NCBI RefSeq assembly: GCF_965199065.1
Contig: NZ_CBDAQN010000001.1
Coordinates: 1,569,076 to 1,633,075, forward strand
Direction: 5' to 3'
Origin: Acidisoma sp965199065
Lineage (GTDB): Bacteria; Pseudomonadota; Alphaproteobacteria; Acetobacterales; Acetobacteraceae
Length of the DNA stretch: 64,000 nucleotides
Shown here: positions 1-10,120 of the stretch, one piece after another
Layout: the number at the start of each line of letters is the position of its first letter
Position numbering within the stretch: the stretch's first letter is position 1
Notes under the pieces: generated by a model
Told to the model about the DNA's origin: nothing
Database searches by the model: none
What the model saw: only the letters and a program-made list of their open reading frames with translations
Translations under genes and position numbers: made by a program

Positions 1-121
1 CAATACAGAGCAGGATGAGGACCGGCAGCATGCCCGCGAACTGGAACCAGTTCCGCAGTCTCTGCTTGTGGGTGATGTCGGCCTGCCGGGCGGCTACCGG
101 TTCGCTTGCAACGTCAGCCAT
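1..121 (-). CDS. Sugar (inositol-type) ABC transporter permease, N-terminal fragment
   Basis: Only the first 40 codons are inside the window; the gene runs off the left edge. It starts at an ATG at 121 (minus), 37 bp after the ATPase gene, with a polar N-terminus (MADVASEPVAA) leading into a hydrophobic stretch (FQFAGMLPVLILLC), as expected for the first membrane helix of an RbsC/IatP-type permease. Position after a two-domain sugar ATPase and the inositol genes suggests the permease of an inositol importer. The family assignment is inference from context because almost all of the protein is missing. Confidence 0.6.
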   Translation of the reverse strand, partial: MADVASEPVAARQADITHKQRLRNWFQFAGMLPVLILLCI

Positions 122-158
122 TACAAATACCCCTCACGCCCTCGTCACCGGGTTGCAT

Positions 159-1745
159 TCAGGCGGCCCTCGCCGCCGTCACGTCGGTCGCCAGCTCCAT
201 GATCGCCTCCTGCGTGATCGGAGCGCCGGCATGGCTCGTCACCTCGCCGACGAGCCGTCCGTCGCGCATGACGACCACGCGATCCGAGACGCCGATCACC
301 TCCGGCAACTCGCTCGAAATGACGACGATCGCCGCCCCCGTGCGGGCAAGGTCATCGATGATCCGGTAGATTTCCGATTTGGCGCCGACATCGACGCCGC
401 GCGTCGGCTCGTCGAGGATGAGAACCCTCGGCTTGCTTTCGAGAAGACGTGACAGCAGCACCTTCTGCTGGTTGCCGCCGGAAAGGCTGCCGACGTTGAT
501 TTCGGCGTTGGGCGCGCGGACGCCGAGCTTCTTGATGGCGGCGGCGGCGCGGCGGCGGGCCGCGGCGAGGTTGAGCACGCCCCCGGGCCCCGCGTCCTCG
601 TCGAGCACGTTGATATTGACGTTGCCGCTGATGCTCATATCGAGAAAGAGGCCGAGGATCTTGCGATCCTCGGTCAGGTAGACGATCCCCGCGTCGATTG
701 CCTGGCGCGGGTTGGTGATCTGGCGCTCGGTGCCGTTGACGAAGACTTGGCCCTGCTTCTTCGGGTCGGCGCCGTAGACAAGCCGGGCGAGTTCCGTCCG
801 TCCGGAGCCCACGAGCCCGGCGATGCCGAGCACCTCGCCTTCGGCTACGCTGAAGGAACAGCCGTGGACGCGGCGGCCATCATCGATGTTGCGTACGTCG
901 AGCGCGATTTTGCGGTCCGTCTCCGGCGCGCGATGCGCCTTGGTGTAGAAAGAGGACTGGTCGCGCCCCACCATCATGCGCACCAGCGTCTGCGCGCTCA
1001 ACTCCGAGCGCATGAGCGTGCCAACCATCGCGCCGTCACGCAACACGCTGACGCGGTCGGAGAGTTCGTAAACCTCGCCCATCCGGTGGCTGATGTAGAT
1101 GATCGCGATACCCTCGGATTTCAGCGTGCGGATGATGGTGAAGAGCTTCTCCGCCTCGCGCGCCGAGAGGCAGGTCGTCGGCTCGTCCATCACCAGGATA
1201 TGCGGATGGCCCGCGAGCGCGCGTGCGATCTCGACCAGCTGGCGCTCGGCGATGGAGAGTGAGACGACCTTGGCCGCAGGGCTGAAGGGCGCCGCCAGAC
1301 GATCCAGATAAGGCTGCGCGGCGGCATTCATCGCCGCACGGTCGATCATGCCGTTACGTCGTTTCTCCTCGCCCAGAAACATGTTCTCGGCGACGGTAAG
1401 GTTGGGCGCGAGGGCAAGCTCTTGATAGATCACTGCGATGCCGCTGCGCCGGCCTGCCTGCGGGCTGCCGATCTCGAGCGGCTTGCCGTCGATGCGGATT
1501 TCGCCGCCGGAATCGGCGTGGTAGGCGCCGGACAGGATCTTCATCAGGGTCGACTTGCCGGCGCCGTTTTCGCCCATCAGGGCATGGATTTCCCCGGGAT
1601 ACGCGGTCAGCGACACATTCGTCAGCGCCTTGACCGGACCAAAGGTCTTGCTGATGTTGCTCATCTCGAGCGCCGGTTTCGCGGGCGCAGTCTGGGCTGC
1701 GGCGGCGCCGGACGGTCCGGGCACGAATGTCTCGCTATTGGTCAT
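159..1745 (-). CDS. iatA: Inositol/sugar ABC transporter ATP-binding protein (RbsA/IatA type)
   Basis: This 528-residue protein has the tandem ABC architecture of carbohydrate uptake transporter 2 ATPases. The first domain has a canonical Walker A (GENGAGKST, residues 58-66), the signature LSIAERQ and an ILVMDEPT Walker B. The second domain has the degenerate GLVGSGRTE loop usual for the family, an intact LSGGNQQKV signature and LILDEPTRG. It powers import of a sugar or polyol at the inner membrane. The start at 1745 has a GAGGAA ribosome-binding site. It lies 102 bp downstream of iolA on the same strand, so myo-inositol is the likely substrate; ribose or xylose cannot be excluded by sequence. 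The binding-protein gene is not in view and may lie beyond the left edge. Confidence 0.85.
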   Translation of the reverse strand: MTNSETFVPGPSGAAAAQTAPAKPALEMSNISKTFGPVKALTNVSLTAYPGEIHALMGENGAGKSTLMKILSGAYHADSGGEIRIDGKPLEIGSPQAGRRSGIAVIYQELALAPNLTVAENMFLGEEKRRNGMIDRAAMNAAAQPYLDRLAAPFSPAAKVVSLSIAERQLVEIARALAGHPHILVMDEPTTCLSAREAEKLFTIIRTLKSEGIAIIYISHRMGEVYELSDRVSVLRDGAMVGTLMRSELSAQTLVRMMVGRDQSSFYTKAHRAPETDRKIALDVRNIDDGRRVHGCSFSVAEGEVLGIAGLVGSGRTELARLVYGADPKKQGQVFVNGTERQITNPRQAIDAGIVYLTEDRKILGLFLDMSISGNVNINVLDEDAGPGGVLNLAAARRRAAAAIKKLGVRAPNAEINVGSLSGGNQQKVLLSRLLESKPRVLILDEPTRGVDVGAKSEIYRIIDDLARTGAAIVVISSELPEVIGVSDRVVVMRDGRLVGEVTSHAGAPITQEAIMELATDVTAARAA

Positions 1746-1847
1746 TTCCTCACCTTCCGGGCTTTTGCCATGCCCTTATCCTGAGGTGAGGTTTGGCAGC
1801 AGGCCCGGTAAAGTCAAGCCGAGAGAAGGCGGTAGGGCTACTTGGCG

Positions 1848-3341
<1,494 letters not shown>

Positions 3342-3361
3342 GATCGTCTCCGTAGGAGGGT

Positions 3362-4159
3362 TCACCAGGTGAGGAAGGCGTGGTCGGGCGACATGGTGAA
3401 GCGCCACTCCCGTACCGGTCCGGCCATCACGTTGAGATAGAAAAGGTCGAAACCGTGTGGCGCGCCGACCGGATGATAGCCGCGCGGCACCAGCACGACA
3501 TCGCGGTCGCTCACCGCCATGGTCTCATCCAACAGGCCGTCATCGGTATAGACGCGCTGGAGCGCAAAGCCGGAACCGCGCTTGAGGCGATGATAGTAGG
3601 TCTCCTCGAGGTAGGTTTCCCGAGGCGGATCGTTGGTGTCGTGCTTATGCGGCGGATAGCTGGACCAGTTGCCGCCGGGCGTCACCACTTCCACGACCAG
3701 CAGGCTTTCGGCCACGCCGGTATCGGGCAGGATGTTGCGGACATGGCGCGTGTTGGTGCCCTTGCCGCGAACCTCCTCGCCCACTTCGGAGGGTGGAATG
3801 ATGCGGGCCGGAAGCTTGCCCTCGGCGGGCGAGGCGCAGACGGCGACTTCGGCGGCAGTCTCCGCCTCCATCGTCCAGCGCGAATGGGCAGGAATGTAGA
3901 CCGACCAGGGCAACCCATCGAAAACCGATTCCCGTTCGCCCAGGAGGCCGAAATCCTGGTCGCCGGCGTGGATGCGCACGCGCCCGGTGAGGATGACGAG
4001 GCATACCTCGGTGCCGTCCGTCGGGCGGGAAACGACCTTGCCCGGCGGCAGTTCGAGCACGGAGAAGCCGACATAACTCCAGCCCGCGCTGGCAGGTGTG
4101 ATCTGAAGGATGAAGCCGTCCTGATCGGGAACGTGGGGGTGAACGAGAAGCCCGGACAT
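3362..4159 (-). CDS. iolB: 5-deoxy-glucuronate isomerase
   Basis: This 265-residue bicupin isomerises 5-deoxy-D-glucuronate to 2-deoxy-5-keto-D-gluconate in the inositol pathway. The metal-site segment YPPHKHDT followed by the conserved ETYLEETYYHRL block is diagnostic of IolB, as is the late RGYHPVGAPHG motif. The ATG at 4159 overlaps the iolE stop as TGATG, implying translational coupling; a GTG one codon earlier is possible. Length fits the family. It sits between iolE and iolA, 20 bp before iolA. Confidence 0.93.
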   Translation of the reverse strand: MSGLLVHPHVPDQDGFILQITPASAGWSYVGFSVLELPPGKVVSRPTDGTEVCLVILTGRVRIHAGDQDFGLLGERESVFDGLPWSVYIPAHSRWTMEAETAAEVAVCASPAEGKLPARIIPPSEVGEEVRGKGTNTRHVRNILPDTGVAESLLVVEVVTPGGNWSSYPPHKHDTNDPPRETYLEETYYHRLKRGSGFALQRVYTDDGLLDETMAVSDRDVVLVPRGYHPVGAPHGFDLFYLNVMAGPVREWRFTMSPDHAFLTW

Positions 4160-5043
4160 CACAGAAGCCCCGCTTGTTGCAGGAATGTGGTGAGGTTGGC
4201 GTAGCCTCGGCTGGCATACTCGAACGGGTTTGCCTTGGCCGGATCCTGCTCGGCTTCCAGCACCACCCAGCCTTCGTATCCGGGCAAGCTGCGGAAGATC
4301 GAGACGAAGTCGATCGTGCCGTCACCCGGAACCGTGTAGACGCCGTTGAGGACACTCTTCAGGAAGCTCCAATCCTCGGCCGTGCTTCGTGCGAGCACCT
4401 CGGGACGGATATCCTTGGTGTGGACATGGGTGATCCGCTCGCGATAGCGCGCCGCGAGGGCCGCGGGATCTGCGCCGCCCCAGACCGCGTGGCCGGTGTC
4501 GAGCAGCAGATCAACCGACGGCCCGGTATGAGCCATAAGGGCGTGGATGTCGTCCGCGCTCTGCACCACGCTGCCCATGTGGTGGTGGTAGACGATGCGC
4601 ATGCCCTGCTCCACCAGCCGATCGCCGAGGGCTGTCATGCGATCGCCAAACAATGACCATTCATCGCCGTGAAGGTGAGGACGGCGCGACAGCGGCGTCT
4701 CGATCTCACCCTGGATGGTGTTGGAGGTCTCGCACATCACCATCACCGTGCAGCCTTGCGACTTCAACAGGTCGAGGTGCTTCGTCATGGCCGTGAACTC
4801 GGCCTCGGCGTCGCGCGTCAGCAGCTTCGCCGAATACCATCCTGAGATGCAGGCGAGACCGTAGGGCGCCAACGCCGCCGTCAGCGCTTCCGGCGTGCGG
4901 GGGAACTTCTTGCCGAGCTCCAACCCCTTGAAGCCGATCTGCTTCGCCTCCGAGAGAATGGTTTCAAGCGTGGTGTCGCCGCCAAGTTCGGGCATGTCGT
5001 CATTGGCCCAGCAAATGGGGTTCGCCCCGATCCGAATAGCCAT
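4159..5043 (-). CDS. iolE: Myo-inosose-2 dehydratase
   Basis: This 294-residue TIM-barrel protein of the xylose-isomerase-like superfamily dehydrates 2-keto-myo-inositol (scyllo-inosose) to 3D-trihydroxycyclohexane-1,2-dione. The N-terminal IGANPICWANDDMPELGG and the FKGLELGKKFPR block are hallmark IolE sequence. Metal-site residues are visible in IVYHHHMG, LLLDTGHAVWG, THVHTKDI and VLEAEQDP. The start ATG at 5043 is preceded by GGAG. A hairpin repeat separates it from iolD upstream, while its stop overlaps iolB. Confidence 0.93.
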   Translation of the reverse strand: MAIRIGANPICWANDDMPELGGDTTLETILSEAKQIGFKGLELGKKFPRTPEALTAALAPYGLACISGWYSAKLLTRDAEAEFTAMTKHLDLLKSQGCTVMVMCETSNTIQGEIETPLSRRPHLHGDEWSLFGDRMTALGDRLVEQGMRIVYHHHMGSVVQSADDIHALMAHTGPSVDLLLDTGHAVWGGADPAALAARYRERITHVHTKDIRPEVLARSTAEDWSFLKSVLNGVYTVPGDGTIDFVSIFRSLPGYEGWVVLEAEQDPAKANPFEYASRGYANLTTFLQQAGLL

Positions 5044-5066
5044 TGGTCAGACATCTCCAAAGAGTG

Positions 5067-5101
5067 AGCGGTTCTTTTTACAAAAAAGAACCAAAAAACT
5101 T
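5067..5101. repeat. Interspersed hairpin repeat, copy 1 (iolD-iolE gap)
   Basis: A perfect 10-bp inverted repeat, GGTTCTTTTT (5070-5079) and AAAAAGAACC (5083-5092), has a 3-nt loop and is followed by AAAAAAC. A nearly identical 35-nt copy lies at 55409-55443; the two differ only in the loop and one flanking base. It separates iolD from iolE. On the strand of the iol genes the T-run precedes the stem, so it is not a textbook terminator for that direction. It could be a mobile or repetitive extragenic element that affects mRNA stability. Confidence 0.75.
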
Positions 5102-5104
5102 CCG

Positions 5105-6985
5105 TCAGTTGCCGATGAACTGGCGATCCAGAGCCGCAACATAACGCGCACGTGCCGCATCAACCTCGGGACGGACGGAGACTTCAGGCACCGCCACATC
5201 CCACCAATGCCCGCCCGCATCCGTGCTGATCAGCGGGTCCGTATCGATGACGACGGCATAGGTGCGGTCGCTGGCGCGGGCGCGCGCCAATGCCGGACCT
5301 AGCTCGGCGAGGCTCGCCACCTTCTCAGAAACCGCTCCGAGGCTGCGCGCATGAGCCGCGAAATCCACCTCGGGCAACACCTCATGGACCGCGTCGCGGA
5401 GCAGGTTGTTGAACCCCGCTCCGCCCGTCGCATGCTGCAACCGGTTGATGCAGCCGTAGCCGCGATTGTCGAGGATAACCAGGATCAGCTTGCGGCCGAG
5501 CATGACCGAGGTCGCGATCTCCGAGTTCATCATGAGGTAGGAGCCGTCACCGACCATGACGATGACCTCGCGCCCGGGCTGCGCCATCTTGACCCCGAGG
5601 CCGCCCGCGATCTCGTAGCCCATGCAGGAGAAGCCGTATTCCATGTGGTAGCCGCCCGGCGTCTCGGCCTGCCACAGTTTGTGCAGCTCGCCCGGCAAGC
5701 CACCGGCGGCGCAGAGCACGACATCGGTCGGCAGCGCCTGGTGCTGCACTGCGCCCACCACCTGCGCGTCGGACGGCAGCGCGTTGCCCTGCTCCACGGG
5801 TGCCGCCGTGTAGGCATCGGCAAGACGATACCACGCGGCCTTGGTCTCCTTGGCGCGCGCGGTCCAGGCGTCGTCTGCCGTCCAGCTTCCCAGCGTCGCG
5901 CCGAGTTCCATCAGCCCCGCGCGAGCATCGGCGATCAGCGGCTGCCCATTGTGCTTGCAGGCGTCGAAGGGCTGAGTGTTGAGCCCGATGATCCGCCGCC
6001 CCTCACCCTGGAACAGCGCCCACGAGCCGGTGGTGAAATCCTGCAACCGGGTGCCCACGGCGAGGATCACGTCCGCCTCGGTTGCAAGATCATTGGCCGC
6101 TGCCGTCCCGGTGACGCCGATGGCGCCCATGTTCATGGGGTGATGCGTGGCGAGCGATGACTTGCCTGCCTGGGTCTCGCCCACAGGAATGCCATGCGAC
6201 TGCGCGAAGGCCGCAAGTTCGCGCTCCGCCTCGGAATATAGCGTCCCACCGCCGCAGATGATGAACGGACGCTTCGCATGCCGCAGCAGCGTGACGGCGG
6301 CGGCCAGCTCGCGCGTATCGGCGCGCGGGCGGCGCGGCGCCCAGATCCGCTCCTCGAAGAAGTGCGTGGGGAAATCGTAAGCCTCGGTCTGCACATCCTG
6401 GCACAGTGCCAAGGTGACGGTGCCGCATTCGGCGGGGTCGGTCAGCACCTCCATAGCGCGGGTGAAGGCGGGGATGATCTGCTCCGGCCGCGTGATGCGG
6501 TCGAAATAGCGGGAGACGGAGCGGAAGGCGTCGTTGGCGGTGGTGGTGCCGTCCTGCCAACTCTCGATCTGTTGCAGCACCGGGTCGGGGCGGCGCGATG
6601 CGAAGACATCGCCGGGCAGCAGCAGCAGCGGCAGCCGGTTCACGTGAGCCACGGCGGCGGCGGTCACGAGGTTGAGTGCCCCCGGCCCGATCGAGGTCGT
6701 GCAAGCCATCACCCGGCGGCGGCGCAACGCCTTGGTGTAGGCGATGGCGGCATGCGCCATGGCCTGCTCATTATGCGCGCGATACGTCGGCAGGACGTCC
6801 CGTACGCCATGCAGGGCCTCGCCCATGCCGGCGACGTTGCCGTGTCCGAAGATTGCCCAGACGCCGCCGAAGAACGGCAGGGTGTGGGTCTCGCCGGTCG
6901 GCGTCTCGATGACGGTCTTCTGAGCGGCCATGGCGCGGACCAGGGCCTGTGCCATCGTCAGGCGGATTTTTCGCATTGCGAGCAT
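5105..6985 (-). CDS. iolD: 3D-(3,5/4)-trihydroxycyclohexane-1,2-dione hydrolase (thiamine-diphosphate enzyme)
   Basis: This 626-residue ThDP-dependent enzyme opens the inositol-derived ring to 5-deoxy-glucuronate. The N-terminus MRKIRLTMAQALVRAMAAQ is the IolD signature. The pyrimidine-binding domain has the FGHGNVAGMGEAL segment, and the C-terminal ThDP/Mg motif begins at GDGSYLMMNSEIATS and ends near DNRGYGCINRLQ. I chose the ATG at 6985 because GAGGAGAGG precedes it; upstream in-frame codons overlap the end of iolC and have no family support. It starts 10 bp after the iolC stop. Confidence 0.94.
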   Translation of the reverse strand: MLAMRKIRLTMAQALVRAMAAQKTVIETPTGETHTLPFFGGVWAIFGHGNVAGMGEALHGVRDVLPTYRAHNEQAMAHAAIAYTKALRRRRVMACTTSIGPGALNLVTAAAVAHVNRLPLLLLPGDVFASRRPDPVLQQIESWQDGTTTANDAFRSVSRYFDRITRPEQIIPAFTRAMEVLTDPAECGTVTLALCQDVQTEAYDFPTHFFEERIWAPRRPRADTRELAAAVTLLRHAKRPFIICGGGTLYSEAERELAAFAQSHGIPVGETQAGKSSLATHHPMNMGAIGVTGTAAANDLATEADVILAVGTRLQDFTTGSWALFQGEGRRIIGLNTQPFDACKHNGQPLIADARAGLMELGATLGSWTADDAWTARAKETKAAWYRLADAYTAAPVEQGNALPSDAQVVGAVQHQALPTDVVLCAAGGLPGELHKLWQAETPGGYHMEYGFSCMGYEIAGGLGVKMAQPGREVIVMVGDGSYLMMNSEIATSVMLGRKLILVILDNRGYGCINRLQHATGGAGFNNLLRDAVHEVLPEVDFAAHARSLGAVSEKVASLAELGPALARARASDRTYAVVIDTDPLISTDAGGHWWDVAVPEVSVRPEVDAARARYVAALDRQFIGN

Positions 6986-6995
6986 GTCCCTCTCC

Positions 6996-8909
6996 TCAGG
7001 CGGCTTTGGCGCGGCGGGCGTCGGTCCAGGCGGCGGCGAGGTTGGCGAAACGCTCAGCCATCCGGTCCACCGCCTCGGCATCCGAAATCTTGCCGGCCAG
7101 CCAGGCGCGGGCCGGCTCGATATGGATGGTGCGGCCGACCGCGAAGCCTTTCACCACCGGCACGTCTGCGCAGGCGCGGAAGGACTCGATCAGATCGGCA
7201 AAGGGCGCTTCGAGACCGAGCACGAGCACGCCCCGGCAATAGCTGTCGTTCCGCGTGACCGCCTCGCTGATCGCGCTCCATGCCGTCGCACTCTTTTGCG
7301 GCTCAAGCTTCCACCAATCGGGCTTGATGCCGATGTCGTAGATGCGCTGGATCACGCGCGGGATGGTGTCATCCGCGAGAACGCCGTGCTTGCCGGCGAT
7401 GATCTCGATGAGCAGATCGCGGCCCAGCGTGCGGCAGGCGTCGTGGACGCGGGCGAGTTCCCGCTCCTGCCGCAGCCGCAACTCCTCCGGATCGTCCGGG
7501 TGATAGAAGCAGAGGCACTTGATGACCTGGCTCGTCGGCCATTCGATAAGATGGGTGCCGAGGCTGCCGCCGTATTCGAAGTCGAGCGGACGGGACGCCG
7601 TGAGTTCCACTGGGCGCGCAATCCAGAGCTTGTGGTCGGCGGCGCGGAACAGCGCCTCGCGCCCATAGCGGCCGTCGATGAACATGCCGAAACCCGGTCG
7701 CCCGTCGGCGACGCGTGCCGCCGCCTGCACCGCCAGCACCTTGAAGTCGCTGATGCGCTCGAAGGGGGCGCCCACCTCGCGCGCCACCGCCTCAAGCTGG
7801 ACCCGATGGTCGATCGCGAGCGCCATGATGCCCGGCGGGCTGGCCGGCCGCGTCGTTGCCCAATGGATGTGGTTGATGGCCTGGTCATGCCGCAACGCCC
7901 GGTGCGGACTGCCATTCGCCAGGAAGTACTGCAGCTCGGGGAAGGTCGGGATTTCCGGCGAGCAGAGCAGGCGCGAGACCGCGAAGGCGCCGCAGGCGTT
8001 GGCGTAAGCGCAGCAGGTTTCCAGCGGCTCGCCGCGCAGCCAACCGCGCAGGAAGCCGGACATGAAGGAATCGCCCGCGCCGAGCACGTTGTAGACCTCG
8101 ACGGGGAAGCCCGGCCCCCTCACCCCGTCGTCCAGGCTATCGGGGATGGCGTCGGGGAAGACGACGCAACCCATCGGGCCGCGCTTGCAGACGATGACCG
8201 CCGATGACTTGGCGCGGATGGCGCGGATGGCCTCCAGCGTATCCTCTGAGCCGCCGGCGACGTGCAGCTCCTCTTCCGTGCCGACGATGAGGTCGCACTG
8301 CGCGAGGACCGGCGCCAGATGAGCGGTCACCGTATCGGATCGGATGTAGCGAGCCTCACCAGCGTCGTGGCCGGCAAGACCCCAGAGGTTGGGGCGATAG
8401 TCGACATCGAAGATGACGCGGCGGCCGTGCGCGCGCGCGAACCGGATCGCCTTGTGCTGCGCCGCGGCCGTGCCCGCCCGGGCGAAATGCGTGCCGGTCA
8501 CCACCACCGCGCCCGCGGAGGCGATGAACGCCTCGTCCACGTCATCCTCGCAGAGGGCCATGTCGGCGCAGTTGTCGCGATAGAAGATGAGCGGAAAGGT
8601 GTGGCTGTCGCGCACGCCGAGGATCACCAGCGCCGTCAGCCGCTCGCGGTCGGTCACGACCGCTGTCGTATCCACCCCTTCCCGCGCCAGCTGCTCGAGG
8701 ATGAAACGGCCGACCTGCTCGTCACCCACCCGCGTCAGCAGGGCGGACTTCAGGCCGAGACGCGCGGTGCCGACGGCGATGTTGGCGGGACAGCCGCCGA
8801 TCGCCTTGCTGAACGACCCCATATCCTCCAGGCGCCCCCCGATCTGCTGACCGTAAAGGTCCAGCGAACAGCGACCGATGGTGATGAGGTCGAGCGTGGG
8901 AGCGGCCAT
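6996..8909 (-). CDS. iolC: 5-dehydro-2-deoxygluconokinase fused to a DUF2090 domain
   Basis: This 637-residue two-domain protein has an N-terminal half (about 1-325) that is a PfkB-type sugar kinase: LITIGRCSLDLYG at the start, GGCPANIAVG in the substrate site, and VYNVLGAGDSFMSGFL holding the catalytic Asp. It phosphorylates 2-deoxy-5-keto-gluconate. The C-terminal half (about 340-637) matches the DUF2090 family, often fused to IolC in proteobacteria and thought to act as the following aldolase. No separate iolJ is present here, which fits that idea. It is the first gene of the iolCDEBA operon and is preceded by a promoter overlapping the end of iolR. Confidence 0.93.
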   Translation of the reverse strand: MAAPTLDLITIGRCSLDLYGQQIGGRLEDMGSFSKAIGGCPANIAVGTARLGLKSALLTRVGDEQVGRFILEQLAREGVDTTAVVTDRERLTALVILGVRDSHTFPLIFYRDNCADMALCEDDVDEAFIASAGAVVVTGTHFARAGTAAAQHKAIRFARAHGRRVIFDVDYRPNLWGLAGHDAGEARYIRSDTVTAHLAPVLAQCDLIVGTEEELHVAGGSEDTLEAIRAIRAKSSAVIVCKRGPMGCVVFPDAIPDSLDDGVRGPGFPVEVYNVLGAGDSFMSGFLRGWLRGEPLETCCAYANACGAFAVSRLLCSPEIPTFPELQYFLANGSPHRALRHDQAINHIHWATTRPASPPGIMALAIDHRVQLEAVAREVGAPFERISDFKVLAVQAAARVADGRPGFGMFIDGRYGREALFRAADHKLWIARPVELTASRPLDFEYGGSLGTHLIEWPTSQVIKCLCFYHPDDPEELRLRQERELARVHDACRTLGRDLLIEIIAGKHGVLADDTIPRVIQRIYDIGIKPDWWKLEPQKSATAWSAISEAVTRNDSYCRGVLVLGLEAPFADLIESFRACADVPVVKGFAVGRTIHIEPARAWLAGKISDAEAVDRMAERFANLAAAWTDARRAKAA

Positions 8910-8988
8910 GGGAACCTCTTATCCTTGGCAGGAAAGCCCCCACCCGACAGCCAGGAGCTTTTCGGTGTCAGCCGGTCGGACGTTCCTG

Positions 8989-9010
8989 AAAGCGGCTTCG
9001 GGCCGCCTTT
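8989..9010 (-). terminator. Possible terminator of the iolR-like gene
   Basis: Between iolC and the regulator a GC-rich hairpin has arms AAAGCGGC (8989-8996) and GCCGCCTTT (9002-9010), with one bulged base and a five-base loop. It lies about 20 bp downstream of the regulator stop codon and inside the iolC leader. The trailing T-run is only three bases, so it may instead be a leader hairpin. Confidence 0.4.
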
Positions 9011-9020
9011 GCTTAACCAA

Positions 9021-9049
9021 ATAAAATCACTATTCCAAATTTCTGTCAA
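9021..9049 (-). promoter_or_regulatory. Probable iolC promoter with IolR-like half operator
   Basis: On the minus strand TTGACA (9049-9044), a 17-nt spacer and TTTTAT (9026-9021) make a good sigma70-like promoter. It overlaps the 3-prime end of the upstream regulator gene and points toward iolC. Between the boxes lies GGAA-TAGTGA-TTTT (9036-9023), a half match to the GGAA-N6-TTCC element I recall for rhizobial IolR. The fully matching element sits at the iolG promoter. Confidence 0.6.
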
Positions 9050-9995
9050 TACGATCCAGATGTTCTTTCTTCTGGGTCGACTGGACGGGACGCAAGTCGC
9101 CGGACCTCTGGCTGACGGTCCCGACTGCCAGCGTCGTCGCCAGCGCGAAGCTTGCCGAAAGCGAACGGAAGCCGGAGTAATCCGCTTCAGCGACCTCCAG
9201 CCAAACGTTCGAGACCTGAACCAGGGGCGAAAACGGCGAGTCGGTAATGCCGACGACAGGCACGCCCCGCTCGAACGCTGCCTGCGCCGAGGCCAGCGTT
9301 TCGCCGGCATAGGGGGTGTAACTGACGGCAAGCAGCGCATCCTCGGCGCCGATGAGATCGGCCTGACGGGAGCCGAGGCCGCCGAGCTGGTCGATGAGAT
9401 CGCACCGCGCGCCGAGCTTCTGCAACGCATAGGTGAGGTAGACGGCAACCGGAAAGGCGCGGCGCACGCCCACCACATGGATGGTGTGGGCGCGGGCGAG
9501 CCGGTCGACCGCCTGCTCCAGCGCCTCGACATCGACGCTCTGGCGGAAATCCCGCGCCGACGTGCAGGACGCTTCGACGAGCCCGTCGAGCAGGCTAAGG
9601 ACATCGCCGCCATGGGCGCCGTCATGCAGCACCTCCAGCCGCGTGTTGTAGTCCGGCCAACGGTCGCGGGCGTAAGACTGGAAGACGAGCTGCAGGTCGG
9701 AAAACCCGGAATACCCGAGCGCCTGTGCGAAGCGGATCATGGTGGAAGGCTGCACCTGCGCCATGCGCGCGAGTTCCGCGACGCGGCCGAAAGCAATTTC
9801 CTGCGGATGGTGGATGGCGAAGTCGGCCACCTGCACGAGGCGCTTGGGCAGGCGGTCCCGCCGTTCGAGGATCAGCGTCCGCAGCTCACGGAAGTCGCGC
9901 GGTGCGGCGGAGGGGTCGAGGCCGGCAGCGGTTAAGGCCGCCTCGTCCTCGGCGTCCTGCTGTTCCTGCGGCATGTGGCCGTCTTCGCTACCCAT
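9030..9995 (-). CDS. iolR: RpiR-family transcriptional regulator, probable inositol repressor
   Basis: This 321-residue protein has an N-terminal RpiR-type helix-turn-helix (about residues 40-110: LRTLILERRDRLPKRLVQVADF, then VAELARMAQVQPSTMIRFAQALGYSGF) and a C-terminal SIS sugar-phosphate-binding domain (about 160-300, including VVGITDSPFSPLVQVS). I start it at the ATG at 9995 behind GGGAG; an upstream in-frame extension would cross the iolG control region. RpiR-type IolR proteins in alphaproteobacteria repress inositol genes and are released by a pathway intermediate such as 2-keto-myo-inositol. Divergent orientation to iolG and position just before iolC support that role. Confidence 0.85.
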   Translation of the reverse strand: MGSEDGHMPQEQQDAEDEAALTAAGLDPSAAPRDFRELRTLILERRDRLPKRLVQVADFAIHHPQEIAFGRVAELARMAQVQPSTMIRFAQALGYSGFSDLQLVFQSYARDRWPDYNTRLEVLHDGAHGGDVLSLLDGLVEASCTSARDFRQSVDVEALEQAVDRLARAHTIHVVGVRRAFPVAVYLTYALQKLGARCDLIDQLGGLGSRQADLIGAEDALLAVSYTPYAGETLASAQAAFERGVPVVGITDSPFSPLVQVSNVWLEVAEADYSGFRSLSASFALATTLAVGTVSQRSGDLRPVQSTQKKEHLDRIDRNLE

Positions 9996-10007
9996 AAGCT
10001 TCTCCCG

Positions 10008-10042
10008 TTGACAACCGATACCCCAAATGGAATATCCCTTCC
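10008..10042 (+). promoter_or_regulatory. Probable iolG promoter and IolR operator
   Basis: TTGACA (10008-10013), a 17-nt spacer and a weak AATATC (10031-10036) form a sigma70-like promoter pointing to iolG. Overlapping its -10 is a perfect GGAA-TATCCC-TTCC (10029-10042), exactly the GGAA-N6-TTCC element described for IolR of rhizobia. It lies in the 125-bp gap between iolR and iolG, so bound repressor would block iolG and could also autoregulate iolR. Confidence 0.7.
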
Positions 10043-10120
10043 AGATAATCCGCCAAGAAATAAAAACGCTCCAAGCGCGCGCGGACAACCGGCGGCACAG
10101 CGACACGAAAGAACACCTTC

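Noticed and set aside
5067..5101. Rho-independent terminator ending iolD
   Set aside because: The stem is perfect, but on the iol strand the T-run comes before the stem and GC-rich sequence follows; the second copy at 55409 suggests a repeat element instead.
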